DNA of 64,000 nucleotides from JABACD01 sp047639675. Lineage in GTDB: Bacteria > Planctomycetota > UBA1135 > GCA-002686595. A program made the position numbers and the translations under genes. Shown in pieces: positions 54,448 through 64,000 of this stretch (the stretch's first letter is position 1; every line of letters starts with the position of its first letter). The notes under the pieces are model-generated. The model ran no database searches, was not told where the DNA came from, and saw nothing but the letters and a program-made list of their open reading frames with translations. Where the stretch lies: the NCBI GenBank assembly GCA_047639675.1, contig JBLIOI010000004.1:22129-86128 (forward strand), in the 5' to 3' direction.

Positions 54448-57400
54448 ATGATTCGACTCTCTTTGCGCAATCCCTATCTTGTGGTGGCGGCGGCCTTGAC
54501 CCTATTCGTTCTGGGTTTCTTCTCGCTGGAGAGGATCCCAGCAGACCTCTTGCCGGTGTTTCGTACACCGGCGGTTCAGATTGTGACGCTCTACCCGGGC
54601 ATGCCTCCGGAAGTTGTTGAGCGTGACATTATGAGCCGTCTACAGCGTTGGACTGGGCAGTCGGTTGGAATCTCTCACCAGGAAGCGAAGGCGATGCTTG
54701 GCGTTTGCATCGTGAAGGATTTCTTCAATGAAGATATCGACGACGCAACGGCAATGAGTCAGGTGACATCGCTAGCGATGTCCGACATGTTCTATCTGCC
54801 GCCGGGAACTCTACCGCCGATGGTGATGCCCTTCGATCCGACGGCTTCGGTTCCTCTCTGTCTGTTGGCGGTTTCCTCGGAGACCATGACAGAGAAGGAA
54901 TTGTATGACGTCGCCTACTACGAGATGCGCAATCGCCTGCAGGCGATCCGCGGAGTGGTGGCACCTGCAGTCTATGGAGGTGTCTTGCGACGGATCTTGA
55001 CCTATGTGGATCGCGATAAGTTAGAGGCGCGCAACCTTTCTCCACTATCGGTGGTTGAAGCGATCGAGGCGGCCAACCCCTTCGTCCCGACCGGTTCGGC
55101 GAAGATGGGCGACCTAGATTACCTAGTGCTCTCAAACGCGATGGTCGAGAAGGTGGAGGAGTTGGCAGACATCCCGATCACTTTGGGCGGAGAGCAGCCC
55201 GTGTTCGTTTCCGATGTTGGAGAGCCACGCGACTCTCACCAAATTCAGTCCAACATCGTTCGAATCAATGGACGTCGCCAGGTCTACATCCCGATTTACC
55301 GTCAACCGGGTGCGAACACCTTGGCGATTGTCGATGAGGTCAAGGCTAAGAGTGCACGCATCCTCGAGCGGATTAGAGAGTTCGACGAGAAAGCTGGCGA
55401 TCTGCGCATGGACGTGGTGATGGATCAATCCAAGGTCGTGCGCGGGACGCTCAAGTCCCTCTCGATCTCCGGTGCCATCGGTGCGGGATTGGTGGCTTTG
55501 ATTGTGCTGCTCTTCCTGGGCAGCGTGCGGCACACGTTAATCGTGCTGGTCTCTTTACCGCTCGCTCTCTTGGGTGCCTTCATCGGTCTGTACTTTGGGG
55601 GCGATAGTCTCAATTCCATGACCCTTGGCGGGTTGTCATTGGCCATCGGGATCTTGGTAGACCAATCGATTGTTGTCACCGAGAGCATCACGCGGCACAT
55701 GAGCATGGGCAAGTCGCGCCTATTGGCTACGTATGATGGAGCTCAGGAAGTTGCTCTACCCGTATTTGTGTCGACTCTGACCTTCATCGTGGTCTTCTTC
55801 CCGGTTGTGTTCTTGACCGGGATGGCGAAGTTTCTGTTCACGCCGCTCGCGCTGGCTGTGACCTTTGCAACCTTGACCTCCTTCTTCGTTTCGATGACCG
55901 TTATTCCGGTCCTCTCGGCGAAACTCATGCCGAAAACCGTTCGTGGGGAGGGGCGCTTCTTCAGCAAGATTTCGGAGGGGTACCGCGGCTTGGTTCAGAT
56001 CTGTTTCAAGGCCAAGTACTTGGTGGCTCTGCTCGCTTTGCTCTGCACCGGTGGCGCGCTTTGGGGCTTGGGGCAAATTGGAACTGAGTTGTTCCCGCGG
56101 GTGGATGCGGGGCAGTTCACAATCCTGATGCGGGCGCCGCTCGGAACACGCTTGGAGAAAACCGAGGAGTTGGTGGCCGAAGTCGAAGCCTTGGTGCAGG
56201 AAATTGTTGGTCAGGCTGACCCGAAATCGCAGGACCCAAGCTCCGATTTATCTCTGGTGATTTCTAACATCGGTGTTCTCTACGATTGGCCCGCGGCTTA
56301 CACGCCAAACACCGGGCCGATGGATGCCTTCATGTTGTGCCAACTAAAGGACGATCGCGGACGCACTTCGCAAGAGTGGGCAAGGGAGTTGCGCGGGAAA
56401 CTCGGCTCCAATTTTCCGGACGTGCAGTTTTCCGTGGACACTGGCGGAATGTTGACCGCAGCGCTCAACCAGGGCTTACCTGCGCCGATCGATATTCAGG
56501 TGCAAGGATCAGACCTCCACATTCTTCACGAGATCGCGGAGGCTATCGTCGCGGAGGTCAAAAGTGTTCCTGGAGCCGTTGATGTGCGTGTGGGCCAGCC
56601 GCTGGAGTATCCAGCGGTGATGATCGACGTAGATCGCATCAAGGCTGCGGAGGTTGGTTTGACGCAAGAGGAAGTCATCAAGAACGTCGTGACGGCGATC
56701 AACTCGTCGGTGAACTTCAACCCGAGTTTCTGGATCGATCCGAACAACGGCAATCACTACCTGATTGGCGCGCAATACCCGGAGGATGAGATTGAGGACT
56801 TCAACACCTTGCTCGACATTCCAATCGTTGGCAAAGCAACGACTCAACCCGTGCTCTTGGGGAACGTTGCCACGCTCTCCCGAACAACTTCGCCTGCGGT
56901 GGTTAGGCATATCAACATTACGCGCACGGTCGACGTTTATGCCAATGTAGAAGGACGCGATTTGGGAGGGCTGGCCGCTGAGATCGAGGAACGCTTAGAG
57001 AATTCCGTTAGCTTCCAGAAGGTTATGGACGAGTTCGGCAGTCGCGGCTACCGCTATGCAGTGAAGGGCGAGGTTCAAAGCATGAACGAGTCCTTCGAAC
57101 AGTTCGGACTTGGACTCTTAGTTGCCGCTGTCTTGGTGTTCCTGGTGCTCGTCGCGCAGCTGCGTTCCTTCTTGTTACCGATTGTGATCTTCCTCGCGGT
57201 CCCCATGGGACTTGTAGGGGTGGTTCTAATGTTGTGGCTGACTGACACCAACCTGTCGATTCCTTCTTTCATGGGGTTGATTCTGATGGTCGGCTTGGTG
57301 GTTGAGTACTCCATCCTCTTGGTGGATTACGCGGCCCGCCAGCAACGCGCGGGAGTCGAGTTGGAGACCGCCGTGCTCGAAGCGGCACGTCACCGCTTGC

Positions 57401-57621
57401 GTCCTTTGCTGATGGCTTCCTTGACGACCGTCCTGGCCCTCTTGCCCATGGCTGTCGGTTTCGGCAGCGGCGGCGAAGGCAACATTCCCCTGGCGCGCGC
57501 CATCATTGGCGCCGTACTGGGGGGGACTATCTTGACTCTCTTCGTCGTACCTGCGCTGTACGGCATCCTCGGTCGCTTCGTGCGCGCCGATGAAATCTCC
57601 GAACTCGATGCCACTAGCTGA
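54448..57621 (+). CDS. RND efflux pump inner-membrane transporter
   Basis: 1057 residues, AcrB/MexB/CusA superfamily. N-terminal TM1 (LVVAAALTLFVLGFFSLERI) is followed by a periplasmic pore domain (PADLLPVFRTPAVQIVTLYP), TM2-6 (VALIVLLFLGSVRHTLIVLV, GGLSLAIGILVDQSIVV), a second pore domain and TM7-12 (GLLVAAVLVFLVLVAQLRSF, LILMVGLVVEYSILLVDYAA). GILVDQSIVVTES stands where AcrB has the proton-relay Asp pair, so only one Asp is kept there. Adaptor and channel genes follow, making a complete tripartite pump. Confidence 0.92.
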   Translation: MIRLSLRNPYLVVAAALTLFVLGFFSLERIPADLLPVFRTPAVQIVTLYPGMPPEVVERDIMSRLQRWTGQSVGISHQEAKAMLGVCIVKDFFNEDIDDATAMSQVTSLAMSDMFYLPPGTLPPMVMPFDPTASVPLCLLAVSSETMTEKELYDVAYYEMRNRLQAIRGVVAPAVYGGVLRRILTYVDRDKLEARNLSPLSVVEAIEAANPFVPTGSAKMGDLDYLVLSNAMVEKVEELADIPITLGGEQPVFVSDVGEPRDSHQIQSNIVRINGRRQVYIPIYRQPGANTLAIVDEVKAKSARILERIREFDEKAGDLRMDVVMDQSKVVRGTLKSLSISGAIGAGLVALIVLLFLGSVRHTLIVLVSLPLALLGAFIGLYFGGDSLNSMTLGGLSLAIGILVDQSIVVTESITRHMSMGKSRLLATYDGAQEVALPVFVSTLTFIVVFFPVVFLTGMAKFLFTPLALAVTFATLTSFFVSMTVIPVLSAKLMPKTVRGEGRFFSKISEGYRGLVQICFKAKYLVALLALLCTGGALWGLGQIGTELFPRVDAGQFTILMRAPLGTRLEKTEELVAEVEALVQEIVGQADPKSQDPSSDLSLVISNIGVLYDWPAAYTPNTGPMDAFMLCQLKDDRGRTSQEWARELRGKLGSNFPDVQFSVDTGGMLTAALNQGLPAPIDIQVQGSDLHILHEIAEAIVAEVKSVPGAVDVRVGQPLEYPAVMIDVDRIKAAEVGLTQEEVIKNVVTAINSSVNFNPSFWIDPNNGNHYLIGAQYPEDEIEDFNTLLDIPIVGKATTQPVLLGNVATLSRTTSPAVVRHINITRTVDVYANVEGRDLGGLAAEIEERLENSVSFQKVMDEFGSRGYRYAVKGEVQSMNESFEQFGLGLLVAAVLVFLVLVAQLRSFLLPIVIFLAVPMGLVGVVLMLWLTDTNLSIPSFMGLILMVGLVVEYSILLVDYAARQQRAGVELETAVLEAARHRLRPLLMASLTTVLALLPMAVGFGSGGEGNIPLARAIIGAVLGGTILTLFVVPALYGILGRFVRADEISELDATS

Positions 57622-57625
57622 ACTG

Positions 57626-58984
57626 ATGCTTGCTTTTCTAAACGTCATGAACATATCTACCGCATTGCGTTCTTTACTCTTGGCTGTTCCGGCCATCGCT
57701 TGTTTGCAGGCGCCTAGCCTTGCCGGGGCGCTGCAGGAAACAACCAGAACCGTTCATGTGATACAGGCCGAACGGACGAGTATCGATCGCTCGGTCAAGC
57801 TTGTGGGCTCCATGATTCCTTGGCAGTCGATGACCTTGAAGTCGCGGGTGACCGGCTATGTCAAAAGTGTCGAGGTGATGCCCGGCGACCAGGTAACCAA
57901 GGATCAGTTGCTAGCTTCCTTGGACTTGCCAGGACTGCTTGCGCAGGAACAGGCAGCACAGGCTGCCGTGGCGGAGGCGCAGGCGCGTGTGATCGGGAAA
58001 GAGGGCGAGATCGAAGCCGCGCGCGCTGACGTCGTGGATGCCGAGGCTGCGGAAACAGTGGCCGCATCACAAATCTTGGTGCAGCAAGCGATGGCTCGTG
58101 TGGCCGCTGCCGAGGTGCAATTGGCCGAGGCTATCCATAGCCGCAAGCAAGATCTGTACGAGAATAAGGCAGCTACGCTCGAGGAGGTTGAGTTGGCGCA
58201 GGGAGAGTTGACGCGCGCCCTTGCCGGCCAAGGTGCAGCACACGCCGACGTTGCTATGGCAGAGGCGCAACTAGAAGCGTCGCGTGCCCGCACCCTGGCG
58301 ACCAAAGCAAGAGTCAAAGCCGCCGAAGCGCAAGTGGCTGGCGCAAAAGCTGGAGTGGATACAGCTCTAGCGGAACAGGCTCAGGTCGCGAGTTCGCTGG
58401 CCTTCGGCCAGTTGCGCAATCCCTATGACCAGGCGCTCGTCAGCGAACGCTTCGTGGATACCGGGGCCCTGGCACTTGCGAACCAAACGAGTCTGATGAT
58501 GTTGATGGATGTGTCGCAGATGCGCTTGCAATTCCACGTGCCCGAGCGAATTGCTGATGTGGTCAAGAGTGGAACGCGGGTGACCTTCAAAGTGGAAGGC
58601 AAGGACGATGTTCCTATCGAGTCGACCGTTGCGCGAGTGACCGGAGCCTTAGCCAAGAGCTCGCGCACGATGGAAGCCGAGGTGGACTTGAACAACGCTG
58701 CGGGCAACTATCGTCCTGGCATGTTTGTTCACGCGCGAGTTTCGATTGAGGAAATCACCGAGGCCTTGGTCTTGCCTGGATCTGCTGTGCACACCTCGCG
58801 CAAGCAAAACTACGTGCTCGTCGTTGAGGCTGGTGCGGTAGTGCGCAGGGACGTGAAATTGGGTGTAGACGACGGAACCATGGTTGAGGTTGTTGAAGGA
58901 CTTACCGGCGATGAGCAAATCGTCAAACGCTTGGTGGCGGGATTGCGCGCTGGAGATCGAGTTAGCGTAGTGGAGGGCAAGTAA
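57626..58984 (+). CDS. RND membrane fusion protein (HlyD/AcrA family)
   Basis: Periplasmic adaptor of about 452 residues. ATG 57626 lies 4 nt after the RND stop; ATG 57647 (MNISTALRSLLLAVPAIACL) is a good alternative that starts the signal peptide directly. Lipoyl halves (LKSRVTGYVKSVEVMPGDQV; FGQLRNPYDQALVSERFV) flank a long Ala/Glu coiled-coil hairpin. The barrel and MP domains include FKVEGKDDVPIESTVARVTG and ALVLPGSAVHTSRKQNYVLV. Followed 1 nt later by the TolC-like gene. Confidence 0.9.
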   Translation: MLAFLNVMNISTALRSLLLAVPAIACLQAPSLAGALQETTRTVHVIQAERTSIDRSVKLVGSMIPWQSMTLKSRVTGYVKSVEVMPGDQVTKDQLLASLDLPGLLAQEQAAQAAVAEAQARVIGKEGEIEAARADVVDAEAAETVAASQILVQQAMARVAAAEVQLAEAIHSRKQDLYENKAATLEEVELAQGELTRALAGQGAAHADVAMAEAQLEASRARTLATKARVKAAEAQVAGAKAGVDTALAEQAQVASSLAFGQLRNPYDQALVSERFVDTGALALANQTSLMMLMDVSQMRLQFHVPERIADVVKSGTRVTFKVEGKDDVPIESTVARVTGALAKSSRTMEAEVDLNNAAGNYRPGMFVHARVSIEEITEALVLPGSAVHTSRKQNYVLVVEAGAVVRRDVKLGVDDGTMVEVVEGLTGDEQIVKRLVAGLRAGDRVSVVEGK

Positions 58985-58985
58985 C

Positions 58986-60446
58986 TTGGGATCTCTAAGA
59001 AAGAGCGCACTCGCAATCGGCTGTCTCGGCAGTCTTGTTGCCTGTCAAAGCACAGAGGCTCCCCCGAGCCGAGCGACCCTGGGGGAGTGGGTGCTGGAGC
59101 GCGACGAACTTGAGTTTTCTAAGCTTGACGAGAAGGTAGATGCTGAACCGATCGACTTGGAAGCCTTTAAGTGGGAGGCACGCACCATCGACTTGACCGA
59201 TGTACTCACGCTGGTGGCTAGTCAGGGGCTCGACATCGAGTTGGCCAGGGAACGCTACGCAGAAGCTCAAGCCGAGGAGCGGATTGCGGAAGCCGCTTGG
59301 TGGCCGAGCTTATCCATTGGAACTTCGCTCTCTCACAATGATGGCGATCTTCAGCGTACGGATGGTGTTTTCTTGGATGTGGACACACAAAACGCGTGGG
59401 CCGGTGGTGGCTTGCGTTTGGACTTGGACTTCGGAGAAGCAATCTATGGCACGCGCGCCGCGCACCATCGCACGCAGGCCAGTCACTCCATCGTGGATGC
59501 GGAATCGAGGAATGCAGTTACCATCGCCGCGCTTGCGTTCTTCGACTTGGTGGAGAGTCACGAGCGACTGCCGATCACCGAGGATGCGCAGAAGCAAGCC
59601 GGAGAGTTGGTGGCGTTTGAGGAAGCGCGCTTGGCAAGCGGAGCAGGATTGGAAGCTGACCTGGCCCGCGCGCAGGCCCACCAAGCTGCGGTCCAGAGAG
59701 TTGCGATCGATGCCAAGGTACGCGCACTCCGGGCATCGAGCGTCTTGATTGAGCTCTTGCAGTTGCCCGCAGGCATCAATCTGGCGCCAATTAGCACTGC
59801 TGGATCGCAAGCGCTCGACTTGGTTGAGGCCGCATTCCTGCCGGTTGGCGGGGTACAGGGCGGAGTCGTTTCTGATCTGATTCGCACGCATCCCGAACTC
59901 GTGGCAGCTCACTCTGCCTTGGCGGCCAGCGAAGCCGAAGAGGATCAAGCGCAGCATGCTTGGTTGCTGCCGAGCTTGGTTCTTGGTGCTCGGGTCGGTG
60001 CACTGGGCTACAACTACTCTGATCTGAATTCGCAAGATATCTTCACCGCAGCTTTGCGCTGGGACATCGGAGCCGAGTTATTTGGCAATCAGGATCGTAT
60101 GAAGTCTCGTCGGCGCCAGGCGAATATTGAGACCCGTCGAACGGAAGCTCGCTTGCAGCGTGAACTGAGCATCGCGGCTGCGGAACTCGAAGGTGCGTTG
60201 CTTTCTGTGGAAGCCAGCAGGCTGCAGGCGAAGGCGGCTGCCTCCTCCGAGAAGCTTGCACGGGATCGTCACGAACGCGGAGCCGCGCTACTGATTGAAC
60301 GTCTCGACGCGGAGGTTCAGAGTCTACGCGCGCGCTTTGCAGAAACCTCAGCGCGCGTGAACTTGAACCGTGCCCAATTCACCTATGTGCGTGCTTCTGG
60401 TTTGAATACGGTCCGGCCGAGCGCATTGGAAATGCGCACGCTCTGA
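58986..60446 (+). CDS. TolC-family outer-membrane lipoprotein (RND system)
   Basis: 486 residues with lipobox LVAC (Cys20). Duplicate OEP repeats are visible: TLVASQGLDIELARERYAEA then AAWWPSLSIGTSLSH in the first, THPELVAAHSALAASEAEED then AWLLPSLVLGARVG in the second. A TTG at 58986 is the start, one base after the adaptor's stop. Completes the pump encoded from 54448. Confidence 0.9.
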   Translation: MGSLRKSALAIGCLGSLVACQSTEAPPSRATLGEWVLERDELEFSKLDEKVDAEPIDLEAFKWEARTIDLTDVLTLVASQGLDIELARERYAEAQAEERIAEAAWWPSLSIGTSLSHNDGDLQRTDGVFLDVDTQNAWAGGGLRLDLDFGEAIYGTRAAHHRTQASHSIVDAESRNAVTIAALAFFDLVESHERLPITEDAQKQAGELVAFEEARLASGAGLEADLARAQAHQAAVQRVAIDAKVRALRASSVLIELLQLPAGINLAPISTAGSQALDLVEAAFLPVGGVQGGVVSDLIRTHPELVAAHSALAASEAEEDQAQHAWLLPSLVLGARVGALGYNYSDLNSQDIFTAALRWDIGAELFGNQDRMKSRRRQANIETRRTEARLQRELSIAAAELEGALLSVEASRLQAKAAASSEKLARDRHERGAALLIERLDAEVQSLRARFAETSARVNLNRAQFTYVRASGLNTVRPSALEMRTL

Positions 60447-60586
60447 TTGGGTTGCGCGCTGCTTCGGAGAAGTTTCTTTTGGAATTCTTGTCCGAAACTG
60501 TCGTGGATTCTACTTCTAAGCTTGTAGCGTCTCCATATCGTCAGGATCGGGCGCGTAAGCTAAGCTAAGCTACAGTCCTCGCCTTT

Positions 60587-60605
60587 GGAGATCTCCTGGA
60601 TCTCC
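60587..60605 (+). promoter_or_regulatory. Hairpin just upstream of kinase start
   Basis: GGAGATC, loop TCCTG, GATCTCC: a perfect 7-bp stem ending 17 nt before ATG 60623. It overlaps the expected ribosome-binding region and could affect translation. Three copies of TAAGC precede it at about 60556-60570. Confidence 0.35.
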
Positions 60606-60622
60606 ATGCCGCTCGCAATTCC

Positions 60623-63571
60623 ATGACAAATGCATTCACCCTACTTCTGGATGACTACCTCGCCCGTCTTGACGGCGGGGAGACTTTCCAGTGGGCGGAA
60701 TTGGAGCGCGACCATCCGCAGGATGCGAAGGCGCTTTGGGAGAAGTTAGAGGCTTGGAAGAAGGTTGCTGTGGCCTTGCCCGGTTCGCCGGGAGGGAGCG
60801 TGGCGAGCCCCGCAATTCACTTTCAAAGCCTTAGTTTGGGCGCGGATGCGGACGAAATTCCTACACGGTTCGCGAGTCCCGATGAACTCTCCAAGCGATT
60901 CGCCAAGCGCTCCGCAAACATTCAGCGCTACAAGGTCGTGGAGGAGCTTGCTCGCGGCGCAATGGGCGCCATCGTGCGCGTCACCGACACAGATCTCGGC
61001 CGCGACCTAGCGATGAAGGTCATGCTGGCCCGCACCACAGTGGGGAAAGACGGCGTCATGCGCCGAGTCCCTCCGGCGGCAGTCGCCCGCTTTGTAGAGG
61101 AAGCGCGCATAACCGGACGCCTCGAGCACCCAGGGATTCCAACAGTGCACGACTTCGGAGTCGACTCCGAAGGAAACTTCTACTTCACCATGCCGTGGGT
61201 TCGCGGCGAAACCTTGGGGGATGTCCTGGCCAGCGAACGGCAAGGACAATCCGGCTGGGATCGTACTCGAGTCCTTGGCCTCATCGTGCAAGTTTGCGAT
61301 GCCTTGGGTTACGCACACTCCGAACAAGTCATTCACCGCGACATCAAACCGCGCAACGTGATGGTCGGGGAGTTTGGCGAAGTGCTCGTTATGGACTGGG
61401 GCTTGGCCCGCGATCGTGCGGGCAAAGAGGCACCCGATGTCCACTTGGCCACTCCGGACGGCGAGGATGCTACGCCCGTGATGACCCGCGATGGAGTTGT
61501 CATCGGCACGCCTTGCTACATGTCGCCGGAGCAGGCCCATGGCGATGTCTACCGGATCGGCCCGCAGACTGATGTCTACGCGGTTGGGGCGATGCTGTAC
61601 GAACTGCTCATTGGCCACCCTCCCTACGCAGGAATTGGATCAAAAACTCCTGCGCATGGAATTGTGCGGATGGTGCAGCAAGGTCCGCCACCTGAAGCGT
61701 TGGCGGACAAGCACGATGTTCCCCCTGAATTGGTGGCCATTTGCCAACGTGCCATGGCGCGTGAGAAAGAAGATCGCTTCGCGGACGTGGGGGCCTTGGG
61801 GCGAGAGCTGCGCGCGTTCCTCGAAGGTCGTGTTGTGGCTTCGTACGCAACCGGCGCCTGGGTCGAGTTCCGCAAATGGGTCGGACGCAACCGTTGGGTT
61901 GCTGCTCTGGCAGCGAGCCTGTTGCTCGTTTCCGCGGTGGGCGTGTTGCGCGTGGCGAGTGTGGAGCGCGCGCGCCGCTTGGATACAGAACGAGAATTGG
62001 AAGTGAAGCTTGCTTCCGAGCTGCTCTTGGCGGCGGAGGAATTGGGGCCCATCTCCGCCGAGTACGTCGAGGTGCGCGAGGACTGGCTTGCTTCGGCCAA
62101 GCGGCTATTCGAGACCTTGGCGCAACAGGAGATGCTCTTGGCAGCCTTTGAGAGCGAGCATTCGGGTGCTGCTCGGAAGGCCATTTCCATACCGGATCCG
62201 TTGCTAGTACAGCAGGCCGAATCGTATCGCGGGACTCTTCTTGGGCTATGGGGAGACCTCCTTCCAAAGAAGGTTTCTGCTCTAACCGACCCAGCGATGT
62301 CAAAGTTCACCGATCGGAACCTGTTGAAAATCGATGCCTGGCAATACGAACTCCCGCGGCTAAACACTGAGGTGGCTCGCTATGACTGGGAGCGTGCCAA
62401 CCTGCGAGCGAGTGGTTATGAAGACGCGCTACTCGACCGAGATCATGCGTACCTCTGGAACCACACGCAGAATATCAAGCGGCTTGGGCACCCTACGGAG
62501 GGTGCAGCGTTGGTTGTGGAGAAGGAGCTTCGCTTGGCTCGGAACCTGGCTGAAAAGACGATTGTAGATTTTGCAACCGAGTGGGAAATTGCCATTGGAT
62601 CGATTCAGGATGCGTCTAGTTGTCCCTTGTATGAAGGCTTTGCCCTGGCTCCCCAAGTTGGTCTAGTTCCGCTCGGGAGGAACGAAGCAGGCCTTTGGGA
62701 GTTCTGGCACCACCTGTCGGGAGGGCAACCTGAAGTGAATGGAGATGCGATCTACGAGATTACTCCTGAGACAGGGATGGTCTTTATCCTGGTTCCCGGA
62801 GGGTCACGATTCATCGGAGCGCAGTCAAGCGATTCAGAGGGCGCGAACTTTGTGTCGAGCGACCTACTCAAGAGTGGCCGGTTGTCTCCCGAGGAGGATC
62901 CCGTCCGCGCGCCGCTGCTCACGCCGTTCTTTATGTCAAAGTACGAGATGACTCAAGCACAGTGGTTTCGTCTTGTCGGACGCAATTCGAGCACAAGGTA
63001 TTCTGGTACGTCGCTTTCAAATGGAGAAGTCATGCTACCCACCAATCCAGTGGAAAATCTGAGCAGGACTGAGTGCCTTGACGCCTTGGGATTGTGGGGG
63101 CTAGGCCTGCCAACAGAAGCTCAGTGGGAAGTGGCTGCGCGAGCGAGTACATCGTGGGCGTACTGGTGGGGAAATGTATGGCCGCCACCCCCTTCGTCAT
63201 CGAATTTCTATGACAAGACACTCCGCATTGGTCGAGGCGAGAAGGGCATTGAGGATCTCGCGAACGATGGCTTCGCGTATCACGTTCCCGTCGATACGTT
63301 TGGCCAGAATCCATGGGGCTTCCACCACATCCTTGGCAATGTGTCGGAGTGGTGCCGCGATTGGTACGGAGACAACTGCAGTACGGCTGAGCTGGTGTCC
63401 GAGACGGGTGAGTTGATTCCCAACTACTCGGATCGAGGCGTCGTGCGGGGCGGGAGCTATCGCAGCTACGGTGAGTACCATCGGGTCTCCCGGCGGGAGT
63501 CCGTGGCCCTCGGAGGTCGAGGCTTTGATACTGGCGTTCGGCCGGTTGTCAGTGTGATTGAGAAGCGTTGA
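60623..63571 (+). CDS. Ser/Thr kinase with FGE/SUMF1-like domain, DWG type
   Basis: 982 residues. An acidic N-terminal segment precedes the kinase: ELARGAMGAIVRV, LAMKVMLAR, HRDIKPRN, MDWGLAR (DWG in place of DFG, common in planctomycete kinases), YMSPEQ. A TM helix lies at about residues 432-448 (WVAALAASLLLVSAVGVLRV). The exported part has a helical region, then an FGE-like domain (ILVPGGSRFIGAQ, MTQAQWFRLVGRN, LPTEAQWEVAARAS, GNVSEWCRDWYGD, RGGSYRSYGEY). No sigma factor is adjacent; a secreted protein gene follows 49 nt later. Confidence 0.9.
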   Translation: MTNAFTLLLDDYLARLDGGETFQWAELERDHPQDAKALWEKLEAWKKVAVALPGSPGGSVASPAIHFQSLSLGADADEIPTRFASPDELSKRFAKRSANIQRYKVVEELARGAMGAIVRVTDTDLGRDLAMKVMLARTTVGKDGVMRRVPPAAVARFVEEARITGRLEHPGIPTVHDFGVDSEGNFYFTMPWVRGETLGDVLASERQGQSGWDRTRVLGLIVQVCDALGYAHSEQVIHRDIKPRNVMVGEFGEVLVMDWGLARDRAGKEAPDVHLATPDGEDATPVMTRDGVVIGTPCYMSPEQAHGDVYRIGPQTDVYAVGAMLYELLIGHPPYAGIGSKTPAHGIVRMVQQGPPPEALADKHDVPPELVAICQRAMAREKEDRFADVGALGRELRAFLEGRVVASYATGAWVEFRKWVGRNRWVAALAASLLLVSAVGVLRVASVERARRLDTERELEVKLASELLLAAEELGPISAEYVEVREDWLASAKRLFETLAQQEMLLAAFESEHSGAARKAISIPDPLLVQQAESYRGTLLGLWGDLLPKKVSALTDPAMSKFTDRNLLKIDAWQYELPRLNTEVARYDWERANLRASGYEDALLDRDHAYLWNHTQNIKRLGHPTEGAALVVEKELRLARNLAEKTIVDFATEWEIAIGSIQDASSCPLYEGFALAPQVGLVPLGRNEAGLWEFWHHLSGGQPEVNGDAIYEITPETGMVFILVPGGSRFIGAQSSDSEGANFVSSDLLKSGRLSPEEDPVRAPLLTPFFMSKYEMTQAQWFRLVGRNSSTRYSGTSLSNGEVMLPTNPVENLSRTECLDALGLWGLGLPTEAQWEVAARASTSWAYWWGNVWPPPPSSSNFYDKTLRIGRGEKGIEDLANDGFAYHVPVDTFGQNPWGFHHILGNVSEWCRDWYGDNCSTAELVSETGELIPNYSDRGVVRGGSYRSYGEYHRVSRRESVALGGRGFDTGVRPVVSVIEKR

Positions 63572-63620
63572 TCGGGCTATTCTGGCCCGTTCGTTCGAAG
63601 GAAATCGAGGAGAGTCAATT

Positions 63621-64000
63621 ATGAAGGAAGGAATTAGGAATGGAGCCGCTGCTGTAGCCGCGTTGTGTTTACTGGGCGTTGCGGTGTCTTGGGCGCGGCC
63701 TAACGATACGAATCAAGGTCTAGTTAGCATTGACGATTGTGGGGTCGATGTTCGCCCTATCAACAACCCTGGAGGGACGGGGCCTCCCACCTCTAACTTG
63801 GTGGGAGTCGTGTACTCAGAAGAGTTCTCGGACGATGGGCGCAAAGGAACCCACTTCCTAATTCTCGGTCCAGATAAGCGTCGAATATCGGTGGTGGTTG
63901 GGAGTAACCTCTTGGTGGTCGGCCCCGATACTCCTACACATATTTGGATCTACTACGACGAGAAAGGACTAAACGGTAGTGTTGGATCCTACATGCAAGT
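63621..64000 (+). CDS. Secreted hypothetical protein, 3' end outside window
   Basis: Starts at ATG 63621, 6 nt after GAGGAGAG (63607-63614), and remains open to the window edge (126 codons seen). The signal peptide MKEGIRNGAAAVAALCLLGV is followed by ALSW-type cleavage context and a Gly/Val/beta-rich mature part (GTHFLILGPDKRRISVVVGS). No family recognised. It lies directly downstream of a membrane kinase and may be co-expressed with it. Confidence 0.75.
   Translation, partial: MKEGIRNGAAAVAALCLLGVAVSWARPNDTNQGLVSIDDCGVDVRPINNPGGTGPPTSNLVGVVYSEEFSDDGRKGTHFLILGPDKRRISVVVGSNLLVVGPDTPTHIWIYYDEKGLNGSVGSYMQ

Overview
This is a bacterial chromosome segment that is almost fully coding, with genes on both strands. 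I see no rRNA, tRNA, CRISPR array or insertion sequence. Several traits point to Planctomycetota: two very large Ser/Thr kinases fused to C-terminal formylglycine-generating-enzyme-like (FGE/SUMF1) domains, one followed 3 nt later by an ECF sigma factor; four giant Gly-rich lipoproteins with SbsA-type Ig-like (Big_5) modules; an RNase E/G with a long charged N-terminus and a charged insert in its S1 domain; and many TTG/GTG starts. The phylum is an inference, because no phylogenetic marker was compared.

Layout. 1-4.2 kb: RNase E/G (5' end outside the window), L21, L27 and Obg, the usual ribosome-assembly cluster. 4.3-10.4 kb: a PilT-like ATPase, a GspC-like PDZ protein, type III pantothenate kinase, a shortened MnmE-like GTPase, and aspartate carbamoyltransferase fused to a PyrI-type zinc domain. 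10.8-21.4 kb: three giant lipoproteins, prepilin peptidase and an OmpA-like lipoprotein. 21.6-29 kb: an EF-G-like GTPase, then PilT, PilB/GspE, PilC/GspF and a pilin, which form a type IV pilus / type II secretion block. 29-42.7 kb: TatD, a HEAT-like lipoprotein, a fourth giant lipoprotein, an amidohydrolase, a DHH phosphoesterase, a metallophosphoesterase, proline dehydrogenase, a sulfatase-like lipoprotein and a polytopic membrane protein. 42.7-48.1 kb: a TolC-MacA-MacB-like efflux operon. 48.1-50.7 kb (minus strand): ComM/YifB and a probable selenoprotein. 51.3-54.3 kb: kinase plus ECF sigma factor. 54.4-60.4 kb: an RND efflux operon. 60.6-64 kb: a second kinase and the start of a secreted protein that runs off the window.

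The most notable finding is the minus-strand gene 49673-50731. An ordinary stop-to-stop reading breaks it into pieces, but it reads as one secreted protein of 352 residues if two in-frame UGA codons are decoded as selenocysteine. The first gives a thioredoxin-like U-x-x-C motif and is followed by an 8-bp hairpin with a GGU loop at the distance expected of a bacterial SECIS. The second falls at the catalytic Cys position of an MsrA-like (C/U)FWxGE motif. No selA, selB, selC or selD gene lies in the window, so Sec decoding has to be confirmed elsewhere in the genome.

Secondary points of interest are the PyrB-zinc-domain fusion without an allosteric domain, four GTPase-family proteins with altered specificity or catalytic motifs, the giant lipoprotein family interleaved with pilus genes, and several long hairpins at gene boundaries.
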